Assembly (NCBI GenBank): GCA_900318245.1
Contig: ONJT01000020.1
Span: 1 to 33,167 of the forward strand
Source: an uncultured Bacteroidales bacterium
GTDB lineage: Bacteria; Bacteroidota; Bacteroidia; Bacteroidales; Paludibacteraceae
Reading direction: 5' to 3'
DNA length: 33,167 bases
Part shown: piece by piece, positions 17,316 through 25,791 of the stretch
Layout of the letters: every line of letters begins with the position of its first letter
Position numbering within the stretch: the first letter of the stretch is position 1
Position numbers and translations under genes: made by a program
The notes under the pieces: model-generated
What the model was told of the DNA's origin: nothing
What the model saw: the letters and a program-made list of their open reading frames with translations, nothing else
Databases searched by the model: none

Positions 17316-17375
17316 CGCGTTATGCCTCTGGCGATTGCATTAGGTTCGACCGAATAGTAGTAAATGCCTAACGCG
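17316..17375 (+). promoter_or_regulatory. Folded leader RNA upstream of rplS
   Basis: CGCGTTA (17316-17322) and TAACGCG (17369-17375) form a perfect closing stem. Inside it, GCATT (17337-17341) pairs with AATGC (17363-17367), and GCCTCTGGC can form a small hairpin before that. TTAGG (17340-17344) and CCTAA (17367-17371) offer an alternative pairing that would open the closing stem. The fold ends 29 nt before the start codon. Ribosomal-protein leaders that bind their own product are known for L19 in other phyla; that this one works the same way is inference. Confidence 0.5.
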
Positions 17376-17404
17376 TATTATTGATCCATAAAAACATTGA
17401 AAGA

Positions 17405-17758
17405 ATGGATTTGATTAAAGTAGCCGAGCAAGCATTTGCCGGTGAGAAGAAAGAATTTCCTGCCTTCAAGGCAGGTGACCAGGTAACCATCGGTTACCGT
17501 ATTAAAGAAGGTAACAAAGAGCGTGTTCAGGAGTTCCGCGGTGACGTGATCGCTATTCACGGAAGCGGCGACAAGAAGCGCTTCACAGTTCGCAAGATGA
17601 GCGGCAACGTTGGTGTAGAGCGTATCTTCCCGATGGATAGCCCCTTCATCGAGAGCATCACGGTGAACAAGTACGGTAAAGTACGTCGTGCTAAGCTGTA
17701 TTACCTCCGCGAGCGTACGGGTAAGAAAGCCCGCATCCAGGAGCGCCGCGTTAAGTAA
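17405..17758 (+). CDS. rplS: 50S ribosomal protein L19
   Basis: This 117-aa ribosomal protein lies at the 30S-50S interface. The family sequence is clear: FKAGDQVTIGYRIKEGNKER, VQEFRGDVIA, RFTVRKMSGNVGVERIFP, FIESITVNKYGKVRRAKLYY, and the basic C-terminus with LRERTGKKARIQERR. The ATG at 17405 was chosen over the upstream ATG at 17381 because MDLIKVAEQAF is the usual N-terminus and the extra eight residues would overlap the folded leader region. The gene has its own promoter and leader. uvrB follows after 44 bp with a hairpin between them. Confidence 0.97.
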   Translation: MDLIKVAEQAFAGEKKEFPAFKAGDQVTIGYRIKEGNKERVQEFRGDVIAIHGSGDKKRFTVRKMSGNVGVERIFPMDSPFIESITVNKYGKVRRAKLYYLRERTGKKARIQERRVK

Positions 17759-17770
17759 GCTCAAGCAAAC

Positions 17771-17800
17771 AGGGGTCTCGAAAGGGATCCCTTTTGTTTT
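17771..17800 (+). terminator. Terminator or attenuator hairpin between rplS and uvrB
   Basis: AGGGGTC (17771-17777) pairs with GATCCCT (17786-17792) through seven base pairs, one of them G-U, and the T-rich run TTTGTTTT follows. AAAGGGATCCCTTT at 17781-17794 is also a local palindrome. The uvrB start codon is only 3 bp past the T-run, so the hairpin may control how much uvrB is transcribed or translated. Confidence 0.6.
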
Positions 17801-17802
17801 CT

Positions 17803-19821
17803 ATGTTCCAATTAGAAGCTCCATATAAACCGACAGGCGACCAGCCGGAAGCGATCAAGGCGCTGGTGGATGGTCTGAACGCAGGCGCTCCCGCGCAGGT
17901 GTTGCTTGGTGTGACGGGTAGCGGCAAGACGTTCACCGTGGCGAACGTGATCAAGGAGGTGAACCGCCCCACCCTCATCATGAGTCACAACAAGACGCTT
18001 GCGGCGCAGTTGTATTCAGAGATGAAGGCGTTCTTTCCGCACAACGCCGTGGAGTATTTCGTGAGTTACTACGACTACTACCAGCCTGAGGCGTATATCC
18101 CGGCGACCGACACGTATATCGACAAGGACCTGAGTATCAACGAAGAGATCGACCGTCTGCGTCTGAGTGCCGTAGCAGCTTTACTTAGCGGGCGAAAAGA
18201 CGTCATCATCGTCTCGTCCGTCAGTTGTATCTACGGGTTGGGCTCACCTCAGGACTTCACAGCCAACGTCATTGAGTTAAAGCGCGGGCAGAACATTCCG
18301 ATGGACACGCTGCTCAAACAGCTCGTAGGCGCACAGTACGTGCGTAATGATATAGAACTTGCGCGCGGACGATTCCGTGTCAAAGGAGACACCATCGATA
18401 TCGCTCTGGCCTATGCAGACTACCTCGTGCGCATCGAGTTTTTCGGCAATGAGATAGACGCGATCCTGACGGTTGACCCCATCAGCGGGCAGGTATTAGA
18501 AGAGTTCGACCAATACAACCTCAGCCCCGCGACGATCTTCCTCACGAGCGCCGAACGTATCGCCGCCGCGAAGGAACAAATCAAGATTGACCTCGCCAAA
18601 CAAATCGACTATTTCATCTCCATCGGTGAAGAACTTTACGCGAAGCGTATCGAAGAGCGCGTGAAGTACGACCTCGAGATGCTGGACGAACTGGGTTACT
18701 GCACGGGCGTAGAGAACTATAGCCGCTATTTCGACGGTCGCGAAGAAGGGACGCCGCCTTACTGTCTGTTGGATTATTTCCCAAAAGACATGCTACTTGT
18801 TATCGACGAGAGTCACGTGACGGTTCCTCAGATACGCGGTATGTACGGGGGCGACAAAGCGCGCAAAGACAACCTCGTGACATACGGATTCCGTCTGCCT
18901 GCCGCCCGCGATAACCGACCGCTGAAATTCGAGGAGTTCGAGGCCAAAACGGGCCAGACCATTTACGTCTCCGCGACACCCGACGAGTACGAACTCAACC
19001 GCTCCGAAGGTATCGTCATTGACCAACTCATCCGTCCGACGGGCCTACTCGATCCGGAGATTGAAGTGCGACCGACGGAGAACCAAGTCGACGACTTGAT
19101 GGACGAAATCAAGACGCGCATCCATCGCGGTGAACGCACCCTCGTCACCACCCTCACCAAGCGGATGGCGGAGGAACTCGACGAGTACCTGCGTAAGTAC
19201 CGCATCAAGTCCGCCTACATCCATTCAGACATAGACACCATCGAGCGCGTGAAGATCATGGAAGACCTGCGGCGCGGCGAATATGATGTGCTGGTGGGTG
19301 TGAACCTGCTGCGCGAAGGACTTGACTTGCCGGAAGTCTCGCTTGTGGCCATCCTCGATGCCGACAAGACGGGATTCTTACGCGATCAGCGAAGCCTCAC
19401 GCAAACCGTAGGACGCGCGGCGCGGCACGTACACGGCAAAGCCATTCTATACGGCGATAAGATCACGCCGGCTATGCAAGCCACCATCAACGAGACGAAC
19501 CGTCGTCGCGCTATTCAGATGCGGTATAACACCGAGCACGGCATCACACCGACCGCCATCAAAAAAGAGATCACCACTTCGGCACTCGCCTCGCTGTATA
19601 AAGATCCCGAAGAAGAAAAACGCCGCGTAGAAGAGGCAATACGCGAGAGTTGGAAGACGGCCGAGTGGCAGAAGATGAATATCCAGACGCTGACGAAAGC
19701 CATCGACAACAAACGCAAGCAGATGCTCGCCGCAGCGAAGGCTACCGATTTTGAGATGGCCGCCCGCTTACGCGACGAGATGATTGAGATGCAGGATCGC
19801 CTACAAGCCATCAGTCAATAA
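17803..19821 (+). CDS. uvrB: Excinuclease ABC subunit B
   Basis: This is a 672-aa DNA-damage recognition helicase of nucleotide excision repair, the same length as E. coli UvrB (673 aa). It shows Walker A LLGVTGSGKTFT, the beta-hairpin region FVSYYDYYQPEAYIPATDTY, VSSVSCIYGLG, the DEAD-like box VIDESHVT, helicase motif VGVNLLREGLDLPEVSLVAI, motif VI QTVGRAARHVHGKAI, and the C-terminal UVR domain (AAKATDFEMAARLRDEMIEM) that contacts UvrC. The ATG at 17803 gives the normal N-terminus; an upstream TTG in the same frame is not needed. No promoter was found between rplS and uvrB, so transcription probably reads through from rplS. uvrA and uvrC are not in the window. Confidence 0.97.
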   Translation: MFQLEAPYKPTGDQPEAIKALVDGLNAGAPAQVLLGVTGSGKTFTVANVIKEVNRPTLIMSHNKTLAAQLYSEMKAFFPHNAVEYFVSYYDYYQPEAYIPATDTYIDKDLSINEEIDRLRLSAVAALLSGRKDVIIVSSVSCIYGLGSPQDFTANVIELKRGQNIPMDTLLKQLVGAQYVRNDIELARGRFRVKGDTIDIALAYADYLVRIEFFGNEIDAILTVDPISGQVLEEFDQYNLSPATIFLTSAERIAAAKEQIKIDLAKQIDYFISIGEELYAKRIEERVKYDLEMLDELGYCTGVENYSRYFDGREEGTPPYCLLDYFPKDMLLVIDESHVTVPQIRGMYGGDKARKDNLVTYGFRLPAARDNRPLKFEEFEAKTGQTIYVSATPDEYELNRSEGIVIDQLIRPTGLLDPEIEVRPTENQVDDLMDEIKTRIHRGERTLVTTLTKRMAEELDEYLRKYRIKSAYIHSDIDTIERVKIMEDLRRGEYDVLVGVNLLREGLDLPEVSLVAILDADKTGFLRDQRSLTQTVGRAARHVHGKAILYGDKITPAMQATINETNRRRAIQMRYNTEHGITPTAIKKEITTSALASLYKDPEEEKRRVEEAIRESWKTAEWQKMNIQTLTKAIDNKRKQMLAAAKATDFEMAARLRDEMIEMQDRLQAISQ

Positions 19822-19822
19822 A

Positions 19823-19848
19823 AAAAAGAGCCCCGCAAGGCTCTTTTT
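19823..19848. terminator. Bidirectional terminator between uvrB and pulA
   Basis: A 10-bp perfect stem, AAAAAGAGCC (19823-19832) with GGCTCTTTTT (19839-19848), has a 6-nt loop and A/T runs on both sides. It ends transcription of uvrB on the plus strand and of the pullulanase gene on the minus strand; both stop codons lie within 4 bp of it. Confidence 0.9.
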
Positions 19849-19849
19849 C

Positions 19850-21727
19850 TTATTCCATGAGTATCGTTGCCGAATAGGGCTCCACAGAGATGTGACTACC
19901 GGCGTAGTCGCCCAGACTGCCGTCCGCTTTCGCTTCACCGTCAAAAGCCAAAATCGTATAAGCTCCTTCCGGGATCTGCGCTTCGATAGCCTCGTCGCCA
20001 CCGTTGAGCAAGACGATGAGCGTCTTCGCGCTGTCGATGCCCTCGAGGTCCTTGATGCGATATGCAATCAGGTGCTCGTTCTCTACCGGCAGGAAGTCCA
20101 CATGCTCTTTTACTGCCTCTGCACAACCCAGACGGAAACCCTTATGCGCGCGGCGGATAGCAATCATCTCGCGGTAGTAGTTAAAGAGGTTCTGCTGGTT
20201 GACCTTATTCTCCCACGGGATGATATTAATCGAATCGGGACTCTGATAACTATTGTCGATACCTTTCTTCGTGCGATAGAGTTCTTCGCCGCCGTAGAGG
20301 AAGGACATACCCTGCGAAACGAGCACCGCCGTCTGCGCGAGTTTATTCATACGGATATGATCGCCTTCGCTCTGGTCCTTCGTGCTGACCTCAATACGGT
20401 CGCGCAGGCAGTAGTTGTCGTGGCAGGTGATATAGCTTACATGCTGCATCGGTTCGCCGCTCCACTCCGGGCAAGCGATCAGACCGCGCATGACGTTCTC
20501 TTTGCAACCCGCGTTGCCGGAAGCAAAACCCGGGTCGTGGTCGAAGGGACTACCGATCAACGCATTGCGGATATCATCGCTGAACGCACCCACACGCGGC
20601 ATCTTATAGGTCCATTGCTTCATCGCCAACTCTTCGTATGGATAAGCCGGCGCCATAGCGGCCCAACCCTCACCATAAGTGAGAATAGACGGATCTATCT
20701 CATCGAGCGCCGCGCGAATCTGACGCATCGTTTCCTGGTCATGGATACCCATAAGGTCAAAGCGGAACCCGTCAATATGATACTCGCGTGCCCAATAGCA
20801 CACCGACTCCACCATGAAGCGGCGCATCATCTCGTGATCGGAAGCCGTCTCATTGCCGCAACCCGAACCGTTGGCGAACGAACCATCTTCGTTCATACGG
20901 TAGAAATACTTCGGAACCACGCGACCAAGCGCACAGCCGTTGGCATCATACGTATGGTTGTACACCACATCCATTACCACGCGGATACCCGCTTGATGCA
21001 GCGCCTGAATCATCGCTTTCGCTTCGCGAATACGGCAGGCGGGATCATACGGATTGGTCGAATAACCTCCGTCAGGTACGTTATAGTTCACCGGGTCGTA
21101 GCCCCAGTTATAGCGGTTCTGGTCGAGTGCCGTCTCGTCAATAGATCCGTAGTCGAAGATCGGCAGGAGCTGAATATGCGAGATACCCAGTTCCTTCAGG
21201 TGACTGAGCGGTTTTTCTTCCGTCAGTGCCAAGAATTTACCCTTATGCTCCACGCCTGAGTTGGGCGACATCGTGAAGTCGCGCAGGTGGGTCTCATACA
21301 CGACGATATCCGTCGGATCGGGCATCGCGGGACGCTGGTCTTTTGCCCATCCTTCGGGATTGGTCTGCTTGAGGTCAATAATCGCAGCCCGCTGGCCGTT
21401 CACACTCACTGCCTTCGCAAAGATACCCGGAGACTCCTGTCCCCACTCGCCGTTTTGGAACGAACGTACGGTATAGAATTTCCCGGCAAGGTCGCCTTTC
21501 ACTTTGGCGGTCCAGAAATCATTGTCGCCTTTCTTCAAAGCGATGGTTTCAAACGTCTCCGCATTGGCCTCATCATAGATGAGCACTTCCATCTGCTCGG
21601 CCTGATTGGACCAGAAAGAGAATTGGGTCTTGGAACTACTGTAGAGGCACTCGTCCTCCAGTTTGGGTTGCTTGGCGGTGCAAGCTACTAATGCTACAGA
21701 AAGCATAAAGAGAATTGTTTTACGCAT
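19850..21727 (-). CDS. pulA: Type I pullulanase (GH13), lipoprotein
   Basis: This 625-aa debranching enzyme hydrolyses alpha-1,6 links in pullulan, glycogen or limit dextrins. The start at 21727 gives a lipoprotein signal peptide with lipobox LVAC (C16); the frame extends to 21751, but that would precede the signal peptide. An N-terminal CBM48-like domain (about 30-120) precedes the catalytic barrel. The type I pullulanase motif YNWGYDP is at 206-212, VVYNHTY near 254-260, the nucleophile D324 in DGFRFDLMG, the acid/base E353 in YGEGW, and D437 in CHDN. It is transcribed from the promoter at 21749-21780, divergent from the operon that includes glgB. Export as a lipoprotein suggests use of external or periplasmic glucan rather than cytoplasmic glycogen. 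Confidence 0.93.
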   Translation of the reverse strand: MRKTILFMLSVALVACTAKQPKLEDECLYSSSKTQFSFWSNQAEQMEVLIYDEANAETFETIALKKGDNDFWTAKVKGDLAGKFYTVRSFQNGEWGQESPGIFAKAVSVNGQRAAIIDLKQTNPEGWAKDQRPAMPDPTDIVVYETHLRDFTMSPNSGVEHKGKFLALTEEKPLSHLKELGISHIQLLPIFDYGSIDETALDQNRYNWGYDPVNYNVPDGGYSTNPYDPACRIREAKAMIQALHQAGIRVVMDVVYNHTYDANGCALGRVVPKYFYRMNEDGSFANGSGCGNETASDHEMMRRFMVESVCYWAREYHIDGFRFDLMGIHDQETMRQIRAALDEIDPSILTYGEGWAAMAPAYPYEELAMKQWTYKMPRVGAFSDDIRNALIGSPFDHDPGFASGNAGCKENVMRGLIACPEWSGEPMQHVSYITCHDNYCLRDRIEVSTKDQSEGDHIRMNKLAQTAVLVSQGMSFLYGGEELYRTKKGIDNSYQSPDSINIIPWENKVNQQNLFNYYREMIAIRRAHKGFRLGCAEAVKEHVDFLPVENEHLIAYRIKDLEGIDSAKTLIVLLNGGDEAIEAQIPEGAYTILAFDGEAKADGSLGDYAGSHISVEPYSATILME

Positions 21728-21748
21728 GGTAGTTAAATTTTTCGGGCA

Positions 21749-21780
21749 CAAAATTACTACAAATATTGCACATGTGCAAA
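21749..21780 (-). promoter_or_regulatory. Promoter of pulA
   Basis: On the minus strand, TTTG (21780-21777), a 20-bp spacer and TAATTTTG (21756-21749) match the Bacteroidota promoter. The start of the spacer contains the palindrome TTTGCACATGTGCAAA spanning positions down to 21765 apart from its last two bases. The leader to the ATG is about 15-20 nt. Confidence 0.8.
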
Positions 21781-21796
21781 TTTTTGCGTGATTTTA

Positions 21797-21828
21797 TTTG
21801 CGTATATCAGATTTTTTCAGTAATTTTG
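21797..21828 (+). promoter_or_regulatory. Promoter of the yhcH-like/glgB operon
   Basis: TTTG (21797-21800), a 20-bp spacer starting CGTATATCA, and TAATTTTG (21821-21828) match the Bacteroidota promoter. Only 16 bp separate this -33 box from that of the divergent pulA promoter. An inverted repeat, AATTTTGC-ACC-GCAAAATT, at 21822-21840 includes the -7 box and the transcription start. Confidence 0.85.
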
Positions 21829-21850
21829 CACCGCAAAATTGCATAAAATT

Positions 21851-22306
21851 ATGATACTCGACAAATTAGAAAACGCTGATTGGTACTTCGACAGCGTACC
21901 CGGATTGAAAGAATTCATGAAGTTTTACAACGAGAATGATCTCGAAGAACTGCCTGCGTGCAAGATTTTCTTGGACGGCAAGGACCTGTTTGTGAACATT
22001 CTGGACTTCAAAGGCAAGGAGGAATCCAAATGCCGTATGGAGGCGCACAAGGACTATCTGGATATCCAGATCCCGCTGGGCGACGATGAGATTATGGGAT
22101 GGAAAGCCCAAGTGGACTGTCAGGAAGTGACGCAGGAGTACGACGAGGGCAAGGACGTGGAGTTTTACGGCGACCAAGCCACCACGAAGTTCACCGTGCC
22201 CGCCGGCCATTTCGCTGTCTTCTTCCCCTCGGATGCTCACCAGCCGGGTATCGCACCGGGCAAGGAGTACCGCAAGGTCATCGTCAAAGCACGCGTTAAC
22301 TCCTAA
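21851..22306 (+). CDS. YhcH/YjgK/YiaL (DUF386) family protein
   Basis: This 151-aa cupin-like protein belongs to the YhcH/YjgK/YiaL family, whose members are linked to sialic acid and other sugar catabolism, with a possible sugar isomerase or anomerase role. Family landmarks are AHKDYLDIQIPLGDDEIMGW, VEFYG, FAVFFPSDAHQPGIAPG and VIVKAR; the His, Glu and Asp residues in the first and third stretches are the likely metal ligands. The ATG at 21851 was chosen over the TTG at 21839, which lies inside the inverted repeat at the transcription start. It leads the operon that continues with glgB (33-bp gap) and nagB, which fits amino-sugar metabolism. Confidence 0.88.
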   Translation: MILDKLENADWYFDSVPGLKEFMKFYNENDLEELPACKIFLDGKDLFVNILDFKGKEESKCRMEAHKDYLDIQIPLGDDEIMGWKAQVDCQEVTQEYDEGKDVEFYGDQATTKFTVPAGHFAVFFPSDAHQPGIAPGKEYRKVIVKARVNS

Positions 22307-22339
22307 TTCTAAAATCTGCAATCATAAATATACTATACC

Positions 22340-24442
22340 ATGGCAACAAAAAAAGTAACTGCTCCGAAACATCTGAAGATTGTGGAGCGTGATCCGTACC
22401 TGCAGCCATATGAAGGTGCGTTGCAGGCGCGCGCGGATTATGCGAAGAACAAAGAGGCTGAATTGACAGGCGGTCAGTCCTTAGCGGACTGGGCAAGCGG
22501 TTATCTGTATTTCGGCCTTCACCATCAAAAACCCTACACCGATGCCAAAGGGAAGAAAGTAGCAGGCGAATGGGTGCTTCGCGAATGGGCGCCGAACGCG
22601 ACGGCCATCTATATCAAGGGCGACATGAATGGTTGGCAGAAAGATGAAGCCTATCGTCTGCAACCCATCGGCAACGGCGTATGGGAAGCCAAACTGCCGG
22701 AAAGCGCCATGCAGCACGGACAGATGTACAAACTGCTGGTAGAATGGCAAGGCGGCTACGGAGAGCGCATCCCGAGTTATGTGCGCCGCGTAGTGCAGGA
22801 CGATCAGACGAAAATCTTCTCTGCGCAGGTATGGAACGAACCCGAGTATCAGTGGAAGAACAAAGGGAAGAAGTTCAAAGAGAAAGGCGGTTTATATATC
22901 TACGAATGCCATATTGGTATGTCGTCGGAGCAGGAGAAAGTCAACTCCTACGAAGAGTTCCGCCGCGACGTGCTGCCGCGTATCGCGAAATTAGGTTATA
23001 ACTGCATCCAGATCATGGCCATCCAGGAGCACCCGTACTATGGTTCGTTTGGATACCATGTATCGAATTTCTTTGCGGCCTCCAGTCGTTTTGGTACGCC
23101 CAATGAGTTGAAAGCCCTCATCGACGATGCGCATGGTCGCGGAATGCATGTGATCATGGACCTGGTACACAGCCATGCCGTCAAGAATGAGTTGGAAGGA
23201 TTGGGCAACTTCGACGGAACAGGTTACCAGTATTTCCATGACGGCGGTCGCCGTGAGCACCCCGCTTGGGATAGTCTCTGTTTTAACTATGGCAAGAACG
23301 AAGTGCTGCATTTCCTGCTCTCGAACTGTAAGTTCTGGCTCGACGAATACGACTTCGACGGATTCCGTTTCGACGGCGTGACCTCGATGATCTACCGCAG
23401 CCACGGTCTTGGCGAAGACTTCAACGGCTATCCGTCATACTTCAATGGCAACGAAGACGGCGACGCACTGATGTATCTGACGCTCGCCAATAAAGTCATC
23501 CATGAGGTTAAACCCGAGGCCATCACCATCGCCGAAGAGATGAGCGGCATGCCGGGTCTTGCTGCAGCCATCGAAGACGGTGGCGTAGGATTTGACTATC
23601 GTCTGGCGATGGGTATTCCCGATTTCTGGATCAAGTATATCAAAGAAGTCAAGGACGAAGACTGGAAAGCCGGCCATATCCTCTATGAGATGACGAACAG
23701 ACGCGAGGACGAGAAGACCATCTCGTACGCCGAGTCGCATGACCAGGCGCTGGTGGGCGACAAGACCATCATCTTCCGTCTCGTGGATGCCGACATGTAC
23801 TGGCATTTCGAGCATGGACATTCGACCTATATGGTGGATCGCGGCATAGCGCTCCATAAGATGATTCGTCTCGTGACGGCTTCCACCATCAACGGCGGAT
23901 ACCTGACCTTCATGGGTAATGAGTTCGGCCATCCCGAATGGATTGACTTCCCGCGTGAGGGCAACGGATGGAGTTATAAGTATGCCCGCCGTCAGTGGAG
24001 TCTCGTGGACAACCCCAACTACTTCTTCGCAGACCTCAACCGCTTTGACGAGGCGATGATTCATCTGTTAAAGGAGCATCTGTTGACGCAAAAACCGACA
24101 GCCGAGGAGAAGAAATACCATGTAGGCAACCATCTGCCATGGGTGATGAAATGGTGGGACAACGAAGGCGACCAAGTTGTGGCTTATTCGCGTGGCGACC
24201 TGCTGTTCATCTTCAACTGGAACGGTCAGAAGTCCTTCGCCGACTATGGTATGCTCGTGCCGGAAGGCAAATACAAAGTGGTGCTCAACACTGACGCGAA
24301 AGAGTTCGCCGGCTTCGGCCTGAGCGACGACAGCGTGGAGCATTTCACCGAGCACGATAACCTATATGCAAAAGATGGTAAAGGTTGGCTCAAGATGTAC
24401 CTGCCGGCCCGCAGCGCAGTAGTATTACAAAAAATCGATTAA
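22340..24442 (+). CDS. glgB: 1,4-alpha-glucan branching enzyme
   Basis: This 700-aa GH13 enzyme forms alpha-1,6 branches in glycogen. It is of the compact, eukaryote-like branching enzyme type: a helical N-terminus, a CBM48 domain (about 50-150, GEWVLREWAPNATAIYIKGD), then the barrel with IQIMAIQEHPYYGSFGYHVS, DLVHSHAVKN, the nucleophile D345 in DGFRFDGVTSM, the acid/base E399 in IAEEMSGMPG, and ESHDQALVGDKT. The C-terminal beta-domain ends LPARSAVVLQ. A 33-bp gap without a promoter separates it from the yhcH-like gene. A divergent pullulanase next door makes this a small glucan-metabolism cluster, although no glycogen synthase is present in the window. Confidence 0.95.
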   Translation: MATKKVTAPKHLKIVERDPYLQPYEGALQARADYAKNKEAELTGGQSLADWASGYLYFGLHHQKPYTDAKGKKVAGEWVLREWAPNATAIYIKGDMNGWQKDEAYRLQPIGNGVWEAKLPESAMQHGQMYKLLVEWQGGYGERIPSYVRRVVQDDQTKIFSAQVWNEPEYQWKNKGKKFKEKGGLYIYECHIGMSSEQEKVNSYEEFRRDVLPRIAKLGYNCIQIMAIQEHPYYGSFGYHVSNFFAASSRFGTPNELKALIDDAHGRGMHVIMDLVHSHAVKNELEGLGNFDGTGYQYFHDGGRREHPAWDSLCFNYGKNEVLHFLLSNCKFWLDEYDFDGFRFDGVTSMIYRSHGLGEDFNGYPSYFNGNEDGDALMYLTLANKVIHEVKPEAITIAEEMSGMPGLAAAIEDGGVGFDYRLAMGIPDFWIKYIKEVKDEDWKAGHILYEMTNRREDEKTISYAESHDQALVGDKTIIFRLVDADMYWHFEHGHSTYMVDRGIALHKMIRLVTASTINGGYLTFMGNEFGHPEWIDFPREGNGWSYKYARRQWSLVDNPNYFFADLNRFDEAMIHLLKEHLLTQKPTAEEKKYHVGNHLPWVMKWWDNEGDQVVAYSRGDLLFIFNWNGQKSFADYGMLVPEGKYKVVLNTDAKEFAGFGLSDDSVEHFTEHDNLYAKDGKGWLKMYLPARSAVVLQKID

Positions 24443-24443
24443 T

Positions 24444-24980
24444 ATGAAGAAACTTTTTATCCTCATGGCCGCTGCCTTGACCTTGGTAGCCTGCCATAAA
24501 CCCGCTACCGAGGAGCAGAAACCTGCTGCCGACACAGTAGCTGCAGAAGAGATCGTAGTAGCCGTTCCCGAAGTAGGCGGACAGTTTATTGACTTCACCG
24601 CCCTCACGCCGGAAGGTCAGGAGTTGTCGCTCAGCGACCTCGTAGGCCAAACGGACTTCGTGCTCGTGGATTTCTGGGCAAGTTGGTGCGGCCCCTGCCG
24701 TCGCTTGATTCCGGTGCTCAAAGAGATATACAACAGCCAACCCGCAGGTCGTCTGCAGATCTTCTCGTGCTCCGTAGATCGCGAGGAAGAGGCTTGGCGT
24801 GCAGCGCTGGCTGAAGAGCAGATGCCCTGGGCACAGGCGCGCGAAGACGAGGCACATGTGTGCTCCGACAAGTACGGCGTGCAGTTTATCCCGCATACCG
24901 TCCTCATCGACCGCGAAGGCAAAATCCTCGGCATCAACCTTGAGGAACCTGAAATAGAACAAATATTATTTGGAGAATAA
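24444..24980 (+). CDS. Thioredoxin-fold lipoprotein, TlpA/ResA-like
   Basis: This is a 178-aa lipoprotein: the signal peptide [18 protein letters not shown] carries the lipobox LVAC (C17). An acidic linker rich in Ala and Glu (about 20-45) precedes a thioredoxin fold with the redox-active motif [20 protein letters not shown] and the cis-proline region [17 protein letters not shown]. Such proteins reduce or exchange disulfides in the periplasm, for example in cytochrome c maturation or in response to oxidants. The ATG is 1 bp after the glgB stop and the stop is 1 bp before nagB, so it is translated with sugar-metabolism genes, without an obvious functional link. Confidence 0.9.
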   Translation: MKKLFILMAAALTLVACHKPATEEQKPAADTVAAEEIVVAVPEVGGQFIDFTALTPEGQELSLSDLVGQTDFVLVDFWASWCGPCRRLIPVLKEIYNSQPAGRLQIFSCSVDREEEAWRAALAEEQMPWAQAREDEAHVCSDKYGVQFIPHTVLIDREGKILGINLEEPEIEQILFGE

Positions 24981-24981
24981 A

Positions 24982-25791
24982 ATGAGAGTAATTATCGAAC
25001 CTTCGTATGACCTGCTGAGCCAGTGGGCTGCGAATTATGTAGCAAAACGCATCAATGAGTTTGATCCCAAGGAGAGCAAACCTTTCGTATTGGGTCTGCC
25101 GACCGGTTCTTCGCCCCTCGGTATGTACAAAGCGCTGATTGAACTCAACAAAGCGGGCAAAGTGTCGTTCCGCAACGTAGTCACCTTCAATATGGACGAG
25201 TATGTCAACTTGCCCGAAGAGCATCCGGAGAGCTATCACAGCTTCATGTGGAATAACTTCTTCTCGCATATCGACATCCGCAAGGAGAACGTCAATATTC
25301 TTAACGGTAACGCTACTGACCTGGCAGCAGAATGCGCACGTTACGAAGAGAAAATCAAAAATATCGGTGGTATCCACCTCTTCCTCGGAGGCATCGGTCC
25401 GGACGGACATATCGCTTTCAACGAACCGGGTTCGTCGCTCACCAGCCGCACCCGCAAGAAAGAGCTCACCACCGACACCATCATCGCCAACAGCCGTTTC
25501 TTCGACAACGATGTGAATAAAGTGCCGAAGACCGCCCTCACCGTAGGTGTAGGCACCGTGATGGATGCCCAGGAAGTGCTGATCATGGTGAATGGTCACA
25601 ACAAAGCTCGTGCCCTCCAACACGCTATCGAAGAGCCGGTAAGCCACATGTGGACCGTCTCGATGCTCCAAATGCACCAGCATGGTATCATCGTCTGCGA
25701 CGAGGCTGCGTGCGACGAACTGAAAGTAGGCACGTTCAAGTACTTCAAAGACATCGAGCGTAATAACTTAGATCCGAAAACATTGTTATAA
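24982..25791 (+). CDS. nagB: Glucosamine-6-phosphate deaminase
   Basis: This 269-aa cytoplasmic enzyme converts glucosamine 6-phosphate to fructose 6-phosphate and ammonia. Landmarks are [17 protein letters not shown] (phosphate binding), FNMDEYVNL with the catalytic aspartate, [20 protein letters not shown] with the catalytic His, [19 protein letters not shown], and the C-terminal [11 protein letters not shown]. Length matches E. coli NagB (266 aa). The ATG at 24982 is chosen over one at 24970 inside the previous gene, because MRVIIEP is the usual start. The stop overlaps cysS by one base (TAATG). Confidence 0.96.
   Translation: MRVIIEPSYDLLSQWAANYVAKRINEFDPKESKPFVLGLPTGSSPLGMYKALIELNKAGKVSFRNVVTFNMDEYVNLPEEHPESYHSFMWNNFFSHIDIRKENVNILNGNATDLAAECARYEEKIKNIGGIHLFLGGIGPDGHIAFNEPGSSLTSRTRKKELTTDTIIANSRFFDNDVNKVPKTALTVGVGTVMDAQEVLIMVNGHNKARALQHAIEEPVSHMWTVSMLQMHQHGIIVCDEAACDELKVGTFKYFKDIERNNLDPKTLL

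Noticed and set aside
19784-21259. 491-codon open frame on the plus strand opposite pulA
   Set aside because: It is antisense to a complete pullulanase with all catalytic motifs; the translation has no recognisable fold and follows the codon bias of the real gene.
22307-22339. Separate glgB promoter
   Set aside because: No TAnnTTTG box in the 33-bp gap; cotranscription with the yhcH-like gene is simpler.
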